This document shows, piece after piece, positions 41,187 through 48,870 of a stretch of DNA of 64,000 nucleotides (position 1 is the stretch's first letter; each line of letters begins with the position of its first letter). The notes below the pieces were generated by a model. The model was not told the origin of the DNA, searched no databases, and saw nothing but the letters and a program-made list of their open reading frames with translations. The stretch is taken from positions 62,001 through 126,000 of the forward strand of contig JAFIGS010000017.1 in assembly GCA_017849615.1 (NCBI GenBank), in the 5' to 3' direction. A program made the translations under genes and the position numbers. Source of the stretch: Pseudolabrys sp. GTDB lineage: Bacteria; Pseudomonadota; Alphaproteobacteria; Rhizobiales; Xanthobacteraceae.

Positions 41187-42356
41187 ATGACCTACAAGAC
41201 GACGATACTGGCGGCGCTGCTCGCCGCCACGGCGCTCACCGGGGCGCAGGCCGCCGATCCGATCAAGATCGGCGTGGTGACGCCGCTGTCCGGCACCTAT
41301 GCCGGCATCGGCCAGCAGGTGCGCTGGGGCCTCGAGCTCGCCACCAAGGAAGTCAATGCCTCCGGCGGCATCGCCGGGCGTCAGGTCGAGCTGATCTTCG
41401 AGGACGAGGAAGCCAACCCCGCCGTCGCCGTGCAGAAGGCCGACAAGCTGTTCCAGGTGAACAAGGTCGACTTCCTCACCGGCACGGTGAATTCCGGCTC
41501 GACGCTCGCCGTCGGCCAGGTCGCCGAGCGCGCTGGCAAGCTGATCGCCACCACGGTGTCTTTCGCCGACTCCATCACCACCGACAAGTGCTCGCCGAAC
41601 GTGTTCCGCGTCAATGCGCGCGCCGGGCAGCAGTCGTCGGCGCTGGCGGTGTGGCTGTCCAAGGAAAAGCCGCAGGCCAATGTGTTCTACCTGGGCCCGG
41701 ACTATGAAATGGGCCGCTCGACGGTGGCCGCCTTCAAGTCGGCCGCCGAGAAGGTCGGCGCCAAGTCGACCGGCGAGGTGTTCGCGCCGCTCGACAGCAA
41801 GGACTACACCCAGTATTTCGGCCAGCTCCGCTCGGCCCGGCCCCAGGTGCTCTACACCTCGGTCGCCGGCAATGACACCGTGCGCCTGCTGACGCAGATG
41901 CAGGAATTCGGCCTGCTCGGCAACCTCACCGTGGTCGGCGCCTCCGGCACCGTCACCGCGCAGAACCTGCCGGCGATCGGCAAGGCGGCGGAAGGCTTTG
42001 TCACCGGCGTCGGCTATTCGGCGCAGATCGACACCCCGGAGAACAAGAAGTTCGTCCAGGCGTTCCAGGCGGCCACCAAGAGCGATCCGGACCTGTACGG
42101 CGCCGACTCCTACGGCCTGATCTACGCCTATAAGGCGGCGGTGGAGAAAGCCGGCGACACCGAGACCGACAAGGTCCGCAAGGCGTTCGAAGGCCTCAAG
42201 TGGTTGACGCCGCAGGGAGAAAAGACCCTCCGCGCCGGCGATCACCAGGCCATCCAGACCATGTATGTGGTTCGCGTCACCGGCGGCAAGTTCATGACGG
42301 TAGGTCAGGTTTCCGGCGACGACGCCATCGGCCCCGACGCCTGCCCCCGCTTCTGA
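41187..42356 (+). CDS. Branched-chain amino-acid-type ABC substrate-binding protein (LivJ family)
   Basis: A 389-residue periplasmic protein with a Sec signal (MTYKTTILAALLAATALTG, cleavage near AQAAD). The mature start IKIGVVTPLSGTYAGIGQQVRWG and the NSGSTLAVGQVAERAG region fit Peripla_BP_6. A DKCSPNVFR stretch and a C-terminal CPRF tail give one Cys in each half that might pair in the periplasm. GGGAGG precedes the ATG. First of five transporter genes at the end of the operon; aromatic acid binding is plausible from context. Confidence 0.95.
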   Translation: MTYKTTILAALLAATALTGAQAADPIKIGVVTPLSGTYAGIGQQVRWGLELATKEVNASGGIAGRQVELIFEDEEANPAVAVQKADKLFQVNKVDFLTGTVNSGSTLAVGQVAERAGKLIATTVSFADSITTDKCSPNVFRVNARAGQQSSALAVWLSKEKPQANVFYLGPDYEMGRSTVAAFKSAAEKVGAKSTGEVFAPLDSKDYTQYFGQLRSARPQVLYTSVAGNDTVRLLTQMQEFGLLGNLTVVGASGTVTAQNLPAIGKAAEGFVTGVGYSAQIDTPENKKFVQAFQAATKSDPDLYGADSYGLIYAYKAAVEKAGDTETDKVRKAFEGLKWLTPQGEKTLRAGDHQAIQTMYVVRVTGGKFMTVGQVSGDDAIGPDACPRF

Positions 42357-42389
42357 TCGAAGCATGACCCACGAACACGAGGTCCGCTG

Positions 42390-43283
42390 ATGTCAACGGC
42401 GATAGAATACTTTCAGTTCGTACTGGCGCCGCAAATGCTCATCGGCCTCGTGCTCGGCGTCGCCGTCATATTGGTGGCGTTGGGCCTGACCATCATCTTC
42501 GGTCTGCTCGACGTCATCAACATGTCGCACGGCGAATTCTACGCGCTCGGCGCCTTTATCGCGCTGGCGCTGGGTTCGATCGGCTTGCCGTTCTGGCTGC
42601 TGCTAATCCTCGTGCCATTAGTGATGCTGCCGGTCGGCTACATCGTCGAGCGGGGCCTCATCCAGCGCGTCTTTCATAGTGGTGAGCGGCACGTCACGAC
42701 GCTGCTGCTCACCTTCGGACTTGGCTTGGTAATGGAAGATGCGTTTCGCCTCGTATTCGGCCCCAATCCCCATAAGCCGGAAACGCCGATTGTCGGCGCA
42801 ATCGACGTCTTCGGTGTTTTTCTGCCGCTCTACCGGCTTTTCCTGATTGTCGGCGGTGCGGTGGTCGTTGCGCTGGTCGCGCTGGTCGTGTACCGCACGC
42901 GGCTCGGAGCGATGGTGCGCGCCGCCGCGTTCGACCGGCATATGGCGGCTTCACTCGGCGTCCCCGTGCAGCACGTCTATGCCGGCGCCTTTGCCTTTGG
43001 CGTTGCCCTCGCTGGCTTGGCCGGCGTGCTGCTGGCGCCGGTATATTCCGCGTTTCCCACCATGGGTCGCGATTTCATCCTGATGGCCTTCACCGTCGTC
43101 ATTGTCGGCGGCATGGGTTCGATTGCCGGCGTCGTCGTCGCCGGCCTTCTGCTCACGCAAGTTCAAGCAATCTCCTCGCTCTATATCTCGCCCGTGTGGT
43201 CCGACCCGATCGTGTTTGGGATCATGGTGATCATGCTGATGGTACGCCCGCAGGGCCTGTTCGGACGACTCGGTCATGGCTGA
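42390..43283 (+). CDS. ABC transporter permease, LivH type
   Basis: A 297-residue permease with LGVAVILVALGLTIIFGLLDVINMSHGEFYALGA, the LivH signature, near the N-terminus, and the C-terminal GGMGSIAGVVVAGLLLTQ. It starts 33 bases after the binding-protein stop and overlaps the LivM-type gene by eight bases. Unlike the other importers here, no strong hairpin separates it from the binding-protein gene. Confidence 0.95.
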   Translation: MSTAIEYFQFVLAPQMLIGLVLGVAVILVALGLTIIFGLLDVINMSHGEFYALGAFIALALGSIGLPFWLLLILVPLVMLPVGYIVERGLIQRVFHSGERHVTTLLLTFGLGLVMEDAFRLVFGPNPHKPETPIVGAIDVFGVFLPLYRLFLIVGGAVVVALVALVVYRTRLGAMVRAAAFDRHMAASLGVPVQHVYAGAFAFGVALAGLAGVLLAPVYSAFPTMGRDFILMAFTVVIVGGMGSIAGVVVAGLLLTQVQAISSLYISPVWSDPIVFGIMVIMLMVRPQGLFGRLGHG

Positions 43284-44265
43284 CGCACTAACCAGATCGA
43301 TGCGCGCGAGCCATGTGCTCGTGGCGATCCTCGTCGTGGCCTCACTGATCTTCGCCGCAATCGGCGTCGTCAACGGCGACACGTTTTACTTGCGGCTCGG
43401 CACCGAGGCGCTGATCTTTGCCGGGCTTGCCTTGTCCGTCGATGTCCTGCTCGGCTACACCGGCCTGCTCTCGCTCGGCCAAGCACTGTATTTCGGACTC
43501 GGCGCCTACATCTCGGCGCTCGTCCTGATGGTAACTCCGTCGTTCTGGGCGGCCATGGGGGCGACCTTCGTGGCTACCATTGCCATTGGCGCCATCGGCG
43601 GCTTCATCGCCAACCGCGTGCGCGGCGTCTACTTTGCTCTGATCACCTTCGGCATGGCGCAGGTTGCCGCCAAGGTCGTCTACAACGCCCGCACCCTCGG
43701 CGCCTCCGACGGACTGATCGGCGTGCCAATCATCAAGGTTGACTTCGGCTTCGCCGCGATCTCTACGGCCTCGCCGGCCGGCTTCTTCCTGTTCACACTG
43801 GCGTTTATAGTCATTCTGTACGCGCTCGCCGCCTATCTGCTCGACACACCGTTCGGCCGACTGCTCATTGCGCTCAAGGCCAACGAGCGGCGGGTCCCCT
43901 TCCTTGGCTACGACACGGTGACTCCGCGCCTGCTGGCCTATGTGATCGCCGCCGTGATCGCCGCGCTATCGGGTGCGCTGTATCCAATGCTGCGCGGCTT
44001 CGTGTCGCCGGAGCTGCTGTTCTTCTCGACGTCCGGCAACGCCGTCATCACGGTCGTGACCGGCGGTGTCGGGACACTGGTCGGCGCTCTTTACGGAGGC
44101 ATCCTGCTGACGCTTATGAAATCGGTGATCGGCAGCTACACCGAGCACCACCTCATCGTCATCGGCTTGTTGTTCATGGGTGCCGTGATCTTTCTGCCGC
44201 GCGGCCTGATGGGCATCGTACGTCCGGCCATTGCACGAATTCTTGAGCGGAGGACGAAGTCATGA
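43276..44265 (+). CDS. ABC transporter permease, LivM type
   Basis: A 329-residue membrane protein with the LivM signature GYTGLLSLGQALYFGLGAYIS and GVYFALITFGMAQVA. Its end (FLPRGLMGIVRPAIARIL) and the following LivG start overlap by four bases. It pairs with the LivH-type protein. Confidence 0.95.
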   Translation: MADALTRSMRASHVLVAILVVASLIFAAIGVVNGDTFYLRLGTEALIFAGLALSVDVLLGYTGLLSLGQALYFGLGAYISALVLMVTPSFWAAMGATFVATIAIGAIGGFIANRVRGVYFALITFGMAQVAAKVVYNARTLGASDGLIGVPIIKVDFGFAAISTASPAGFFLFTLAFIVILYALAAYLLDTPFGRLLIALKANERRVPFLGYDTVTPRLLAYVIAAVIAALSGALYPMLRGFVSPELLFFSTSGNAVITVVTGGVGTLVGALYGGILLTLMKSVIGSYTEHHLIVIGLLFMGAVIFLPRGLMGIVRPAIARILERRTKS

Positions 44266-45005
44266 CAACGCCCGTTCTCGAAGTCCGCGGACTGTCGGTC
44301 AATTTCGGCGGCCTCCGCGCCGTCGACAATGTCAGCTTTGCCGTGGCGCGAAACCGCGTCACAACTGTCATCGGCCCGAACGGCGCCGGTAAATCGACGT
44401 TGTTCAACCTGATCTCCGGCGCCGTGCGTGCGGCGGCAGGACATGTACTGATCGACGGCACTGACTGCACGGGGCAAACACCGAACCGCCTCCAGGCCGC
44501 CGGGCTTGCCCGCTCTTTCCAGATCACCAATCTGTTCTTCGAACTCTCGGTGGCTGAGAACCTTCGGCTCGCGGCACAGATCCTGGAGCCGGTGCGCATG
44601 GCGCTGAGGCCCGTGGCCTCCAGCCGCACCACGCAGGCGCGCGTCGACGAACTGCTCGAGCGCTTCGATCTTGCCGGCAAGCGCGCCATGCCGGTTGCCA
44701 AGCTATCGCACGGCGAGCAGCGGCGTCTGGAAGTGGCCGTGGCGCTGGCCGGCAAGCCAAAAATCCTTCTGCTCGACGAACCGACCCAGGGCATGAGCCA
44801 CGGCGACACTGCCGACACCGCCCATCTCATCAAGTCGCTGGCCAGCGACGTCACCGTGCTGCTGATCGAGCACGACATCGGGCTGGTCATGAGCCTTTCG
44901 GACACGGTGATCGTCATGCATCAGGGCCAGAAGCTTGCCGAAGGAACCCCCGAGGCCGTACGCGGCAATCCCGATGTTCAATCGGCCTATTTCGGCCACG
45001 CGTGA
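44262..45005 (+). CDS. ABC transporter ATP-binding protein, LivG type
   Basis: A 247-residue ATPase. Walker A GPNGAGKS (38-45), Q-loop-type GLARSFQITNLF, signature LSHGEQRRLEVAVAL, Walker B ILLLDEPTQGMS and switch His in LLIEHDIGL. The C-terminal stretch is MHQGQKLAEGTPEAVRGNPDVQSAYFG. Three bases separate it from livF. Confidence 0.95.
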   Translation: MTTPVLEVRGLSVNFGGLRAVDNVSFAVARNRVTTVIGPNGAGKSTLFNLISGAVRAAAGHVLIDGTDCTGQTPNRLQAAGLARSFQITNLFFELSVAENLRLAAQILEPVRMALRPVASSRTTQARVDELLERFDLAGKRAMPVAKLSHGEQRRLEVAVALAGKPKILLLDEPTQGMSHGDTADTAHLIKSLASDVTVLLIEHDIGLVMSLSDTVIVMHQGQKLAEGTPEAVRGNPDVQSAYFGHA

Positions 45006-45008
45006 CCC

Positions 45009-45716
45009 ATGCTCGCCATTCAAAACCTCCACACCTATTACGGCACGAGCCACGTCATTCAAGGTATCGACCTCAATGTCGATCAGGGTGCCGTTATCGG
45101 CGTCTTCGGACGCAATGGCGTCGGCAAATCGACGCTGCTGAAGACCATCGCCGGCTGGATCAGGCCGGCGCAAGGCGAGATCGTATTCAACGGCGAACGC
45201 ATCCACGGCCAAGCCGCTGACCGCATCGCCCGCAAGGGCGTCGGCTTCGTGCCGGAAGACCGCCGCATCTTTCCCGGCCTTACCGTCGAGGAGAACCTCA
45301 CCCTCGGCTTTCTGCAGGTGCCACGGCGTTCGGGTGCCGATAACAGCGCCGCACTACGCCGCATTTACGACCGTTTTCCGCGTCTCGCCGAAAGACGTCA
45401 CCAGAATGGCACGACGCTGTCGGGCGGCGAACAGCAGATGCTGGCCATGGCCCGCGTTATGATCGGCGAGCCACGGCTGCTCCTCATCGACGAGCCGAGC
45501 GAGGGGCTGGCGCCGATGATCGTCGCCGATCTCTTCGCCATCATCGGCGAAATGAAGCAACGCGGCTGTACCATCCTGCTGGTGGAGCAGAACGTCCCGC
45601 AAGCATTGACCGCCTGCGACAGCTTCATCGCAATCGAGCGCGGGCGCGTTATAAGGGCTGGCGATGCATCCAACAAAGACGATTGCGAACGCCTGATGCA
45701 GGCGATCTCGTTTTAG
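45009..45716 (+). CDS. ABC transporter ATP-binding protein, LivF type
   Basis: A 235-residue ATPase. Walker A GRNGVGKS (34-41), signature LSGGEQQMLAMARVM, Walker B LLIDEPSEGLAP, switch LLVEQNVPQALTACD. It ends CERLMQAISF. The last 37 residues match the decayed fragment at 6213-6326. It is the last gene of the operon that begins at 34532. Confidence 0.95.
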   Translation: MLAIQNLHTYYGTSHVIQGIDLNVDQGAVIGVFGRNGVGKSTLLKTIAGWIRPAQGEIVFNGERIHGQAADRIARKGVGFVPEDRRIFPGLTVEENLTLGFLQVPRRSGADNSAALRRIYDRFPRLAERRHQNGTTLSGGEQQMLAMARVMIGEPRLLLIDEPSEGLAPMIVADLFAIIGEMKQRGCTILLVEQNVPQALTACDSFIAIERGRVIRAGDASNKDDCERLMQAISF

Positions 45717-46140
45717 CGATAGCGTTTCAATTGAAATAGGCGCTGCTGACTTTGACCATCAGGCGGAAGTACACAAAGTAGTTTGGACGGTCAGGACCCG
45801 GGGCCCACGGCACGGGCCGTCGAAACGCCCGATGGCGACGCCAACGCCGTTCGAGCCGGCGGCGCTGGAGCGTCCGCCACGACGTCGGACGCATTGCCGG
45901 TACTGCTGCTCAAGGCCGTCGCGCCGGTGACCGTCCCCGCGCGCTTCGGTGTCACGACCAGCCAATTCCGCAAGGAAAGGATCGCGGCCTCGATGACGAC
46001 GCAGCTGACCTCCCCGGAAGTCGTTCAATAGTGGTGGATGAGCGTCGCATCGAAGAGCGGAAACTAACCCGCTCGTCCCCTACCGTGAACGGTCGACGTG
46101 CCGCTAAATCGCCACTTCGGTCTGTCCTGCCGCACGCGCA
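45717..46140 (+). other. 424-base convergent gap with a palindrome and a doubtful short frame
   Basis: The gap lies between the plus-strand livF and the minus-strand DUF2848-like gene. A perfect 12-base palindrome TTTCAATTGAAA sits at 45725-45736, nine bases after livF, loosely flanked by AGCG/CGCT arms; it could form a hairpin or bind a regulator. An 82-codon plus frame (45783-46031) has protein-like composition near its end (LLLKAVAPVTVPARFGV) but no recognised domain and no ribosome binding site, so it may be a gene remnant. No clear terminator with a T-tract is seen for either operon. Confidence 0.5.
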
Positions 46141-46827
46141 TCATGCTTCTTCCGGCAAGCTCCGCACGTTGTAGGTATGTCCAAGTACGCGGCCGAGGAC
46201 GGGATCGTGCAGTTCGATGTCGAATTGGGGGGTCGGGCGAATGCCGCCGATCGCGCTGCAAGCCCCGCAAAACATCAGCCATTCGTGCGGCCGCAACGCC
46301 GTACGCTCCTCGAACAGTCGCAACATGTCGCCGGGCGTTCGGAATTCCTGCGCCAGCGCCTGCTGATACAGCTTGCGCTCGCCATTCTCGGTGACGAAAG
46401 CGCGCAACTCGAGGCGATCCCAGTGGCCAGCGACCTCGTCGAAGCGCCATAACGCCGGCGCCATGACCTTCGAGCACAGTTGTTTCGCCAGCGCGACGGA
46501 ATGAGCTTCCATTCTGTTGTCGGTGTGGTCCGAACCGACGCCGACATAGCGCTGGCCGTCGACTTCCATGACAACGATTTCGACCTCGCCCGACGTCGCA
46601 GCGCCGACGACCTCGATGCTGTCGGCGGTGGTCAGGAGACTGGCGCTGACGCGATAGAACACCGGCACCTGCGACGGCGCCGAAACGCCGGCTTCGGCCA
46701 GCTCGTCGATGTGATGCTGGACGCTTGCGGCGCTCCGGCCGGTCCAGCCCGCCATGATGACCGTGCCGTCTCCGCGCGCGTTGAAGTTGACCGTTTCATC
46801 GCCGGCGAGTTCGAAGATCGCGACCAT
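46141..46827 (-). CDS. DUF2848-like protein
   Basis: A 228-residue soluble protein that resembles the DUF2848 family, loosely related to fumarylacetoacetate-hydrolase-type folds. Visible features are VIMAGWTGR near residue 25, IEVVGAATSGEVEIVV, YVGVGSDHTDNRMEA and the C-terminal PQFDIELHDPVLGRVLGHTYNVRSLPEEA. The conserved GSDHTD-R/E and FDIELHDP stretches could bind a metal. No reaction is known to me. It lies 15 bases after pyrE and ends the minus-strand unit, so it may act on a pyrimidine-related or amide product. Confidence 0.8.
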   Translation of the reverse strand: MVAIFELAGDETVNFNARGDGTVIMAGWTGRSAASVQHHIDELAEAGVSAPSQVPVFYRVSASLLTTADSIEVVGAATSGEVEIVVMEVDGQRYVGVGSDHTDNRMEAHSVALAKQLCSKVMAPALWRFDEVAGHWDRLELRAFVTENGERKLYQQALAQEFRTPGDMLRLFEERTALRPHEWLMFCGACSAIGGIRPTPQFDIELHDPVLGRVLGHTYNVRSLPEEA

Positions 46828-46842
46828 TGTCAGATTCGCCCT

Positions 46843-47517
46843 TCAGCGCGGCAAATGCGATGAGCGTCCGCCGTGCCGGGTGGACCAGCCGACAGGATCA
46901 GACAAGAACCGGGCGATTTCCTCGCGATCCTTGTCGGACGCGCTGTGTTGATCGACGGCAAGAACGTCGTCCCAGGTCGCAAGCGACCACAGAGTGAGCC
47001 CGGATTGCGCCAGACGGTCGCGAGACCCCGGAAACGCGTTGTTGTGAAAGATGGTGAGGACATGTTCGACCTTGGCGCCGGCCGCCTCCAGTCCGCGCAT
47101 GAACGCGATCTTGCTGCCGCCCTCGGTCGTCAAGTCGTCCATCAATAGAATACGAAAACCCTCGACGGCGCCGCCTTCCACCTGGCCGTTATGGCCGATT
47201 CCCAAGGAGCGCTTGCGCACATAGCGCAGCTTCAGACCGAGAAGATCGGCGACCCAGGAGGCGAAAGGAACGCCCGACGTTTCGGCGCCCGCGATGGCGT
47301 CGAAGGCGCCGGCCGGGAAATTCTGCCGGATGAAGTCGGCCGCCAGGTTCGCGGTCTGGTTTCGCCACGCCGGTTCGCCGATCAGGAGACGGCAATCGAT
47401 GTAAACGGGGCTGGCCCAACCGGATGAGAGTATGAAAGGCTGATCACGGCCGACGCGAATGGCGCCCGCCTCCCACAGCATCTTTGCAATCGCTTGCCCG
47501 GTCGGAGTCGAGGTCAT
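46843..47517 (-). CDS. pyrE: Orotate phosphoribosyltransferase
   Basis: A 224-residue phosphoribosyltransferase. The N-terminal FILSSGWASPVYIDCRLLIGEP is typical of PyrE, as is AIAGAETSGVPFASWVADLLGL followed by YVRK; the PRPP loop is ILLMDDLTTEGGSKI. It converts orotate and PRPP to OMP in pyrimidine synthesis. The ATG overlaps the pyrC stop by four bases. Pairing with a carbamoylase remnant and the DUF2848-like gene, away from other pyrimidine genes, leaves open whether this copy is biosynthetic or belongs to a salvage/catabolic unit. Confidence 0.95.
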   Translation of the reverse strand: MTSTPTGQAIAKMLWEAGAIRVGRDQPFILSSGWASPVYIDCRLLIGEPAWRNQTANLAADFIRQNFPAGAFDAIAGAETSGVPFASWVADLLGLKLRYVRKRSLGIGHNGQVEGGAVEGFRILLMDDLTTEGGSKIAFMRGLEAAGAKVEHVLTIFHNNAFPGSRDRLAQSGLTLWSLATWDDVLAVDQHSASDKDREEIARFLSDPVGWSTRHGGRSSHLPR

Positions 47518-48599
47518 CGCCGGATCTCGCCGAGCGACCAGGCCAGCGGCTCGTTGCCCCGGAAGATCACGACTTCTTCGTCCTCGACCGGCACGGACAC
47601 GGCGACCCGGTCGGGGCGCTTGTGCAGAGTGAGGGTGCCGGAATTGAGCGGCAGGCCATAGAAGCGCGCGCCGTTTTCGGAGGCGAAAGCCTCGAAGCGG
47701 TCGAGAGCGCCGGCCTCGTCGAATACTTCAATATAGGTCTGAAGCGCGGTCGCGCCGCCGAACACGCCCGCGCTGCAACACTCCGCTTCCTTCTTGCCCC
47801 GAACATGCGGCGCCGTATCGGTGCCGATGAAGAAGCAGCTGTCGCCGGACGTAACGGCTTTACGCAGCGCCAGGCGATGTCGCTCGCGCTTGGCGACCGG
47901 CAGACAGTACAGGTGGGGACGCAGCCCGCCCTGGAAAATCGACGTCCGGTTGATGATCAGATGATGCGGCGTGATTGTTGCGGCGCAATGCCGCCGATGC
48001 TCGCGGACAATGTCGAGAGTTTCGGCGGTCGTGGCGTGTTCGACTACCACCTTGAGACCTTCATGCCGCTTCAGCAGCGGTATCAGCTCGGCCTCCATGA
48101 AAGCGGCCTCGCGATCGAAGATGTCGATGGCGGGATCGGTCGCTTCACCGTGGATCAACACGGGCATGCCGATCTTTTCCATGCGTGCGAGCACGGGGGC
48201 GAGCGCGGGAATGTCGGTGACACCGAAATGGGCGTTGGTGGTCGCGCCCGCCGGATATAGCTTGGCCGCAACCCAGACCTTCTCGGCAAATCCCCGCTCG
48301 ATTTCGTTCGGCGACGTGTGGTCGGTCAGGTAGCAGGTCATCAACGGTTGAAAGTCGCTGTCGGCGCCGCGCGCTTCGAGAATGCGCTGTCGGTATGACG
48401 CCGCGTCGGCCACCGAAACCACCGGCGGCACGAGGTTCGGCATGATAATGCCTCTGGCGAACTGCCGGGCCGTGAAGGGCAGCACGGCCTTCAGCATCGC
48501 TCCGTCGCGGAGGTGGACGTGCCAGTCGTCGGGCCGGCGGATGGTCAGGGCAGTCTCGGCCTTGGGGCTCCCGGCGTCAAACATGCTGTCCAAAGTCAT
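47514..48599 (-). CDS. pyrC: Dihydroorotase, PyrC (type II) family
   Basis: A 361-residue enzyme of the E. coli PyrC type. Metal ligands His27 and His29 (WHVHLRDG), the carbamylated Lys113 (AAKLYPAGATTN), then VLIHGEAT and VVEHATT, and the catalytic Asp in FIGTDTAPH are all present, so it should be active. It interconverts N-carbamoyl-aspartate and dihydroorotate. The N-terminus is about ten residues longer than usual. Its ATG overlaps the stop of the decayed carbamoylase (ATGA at 48596-48599), showing the two genes once formed an operon. Confidence 0.95.
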   Translation of the reverse strand: MTLDSMFDAGSPKAETALTIRRPDDWHVHLRDGAMLKAVLPFTARQFARGIIMPNLVPPVVSVADAASYRQRILEARGADSDFQPLMTCYLTDHTSPNEIERGFAEKVWVAAKLYPAGATTNAHFGVTDIPALAPVLARMEKIGMPVLIHGEATDPAIDIFDREAAFMEAELIPLLKRHEGLKVVVEHATTAETLDIVREHRRHCAATITPHHLIINRTSIFQGGLRPHLYCLPVAKRERHRLALRKAVTSGDSCFFIGTDTAPHVRGKKEAECCSAGVFGGATALQTYIEVFDEAGALDRFEAFASENGARFYGLPLNSGTLTLHKRPDRVAVSVPVEDEEVVIFRGNEPLAWSLGEIRR

Positions 48600-48870
48600 T
48601 CTGCAGCCTCCCTGATCGCGGCCCGCATGACGGCGATACCGGCCGTAAAATCGTCGAGATCCATCGCTTCTGCCGGATTATGCGAACCGTGCTCGTTTCG
48701 CACGAAAATCATCGCGCTGGGCACCCCGGCGTCGCAAATACCGCAGCGTCGTGGCCGGCGCCACTCGGGATTTCCTCGTCCGGCAGCCCCAGAGCCTTGG
48801 CGTGCCGCTTCAGCCGGGCGATCCATTCGCCATCCATGATGGCCCCGCGATCGAGTTTAAGCTCGCTCTC
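48596..48870 (-). pseudogene. Truncated, frameshifted Zn-dependent amidase/carbamoylase (HyuC/AmaB/allantoate amidohydrolase family) remnant
   Basis: Only the C-terminal part of an M20-type carbamoylase is left. Reading from about 48870 downwards, one frame gives ESELKLDRGAIMDGEWIARL and then LPDEEIPSGAGHDAAVFAT, the family's SGAGHDA metal motif. The reading then jumps frame near 48730-48734 (a one-base loss) and continues GVPSAMIFVRNEHGSHNPAEAMDLDDFTAG to the stop. The first 300 or so residues are missing and the acyl-CoA synthetase gene lies in their place, overlapping the remnant in another frame. The intact enzyme would cleave an N-carbamoyl amino acid, perhaps N-carbamoyl-aspartate given pyrC next door. 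Confidence 0.88.

Noticed and set aside
45783-46031. An 82-codon plus-strand open frame after livF
   Set aside because: No ribosome binding site, no recognised domain, and a competing frame on the other strand; kept only as a possible remnant in the gap entry.
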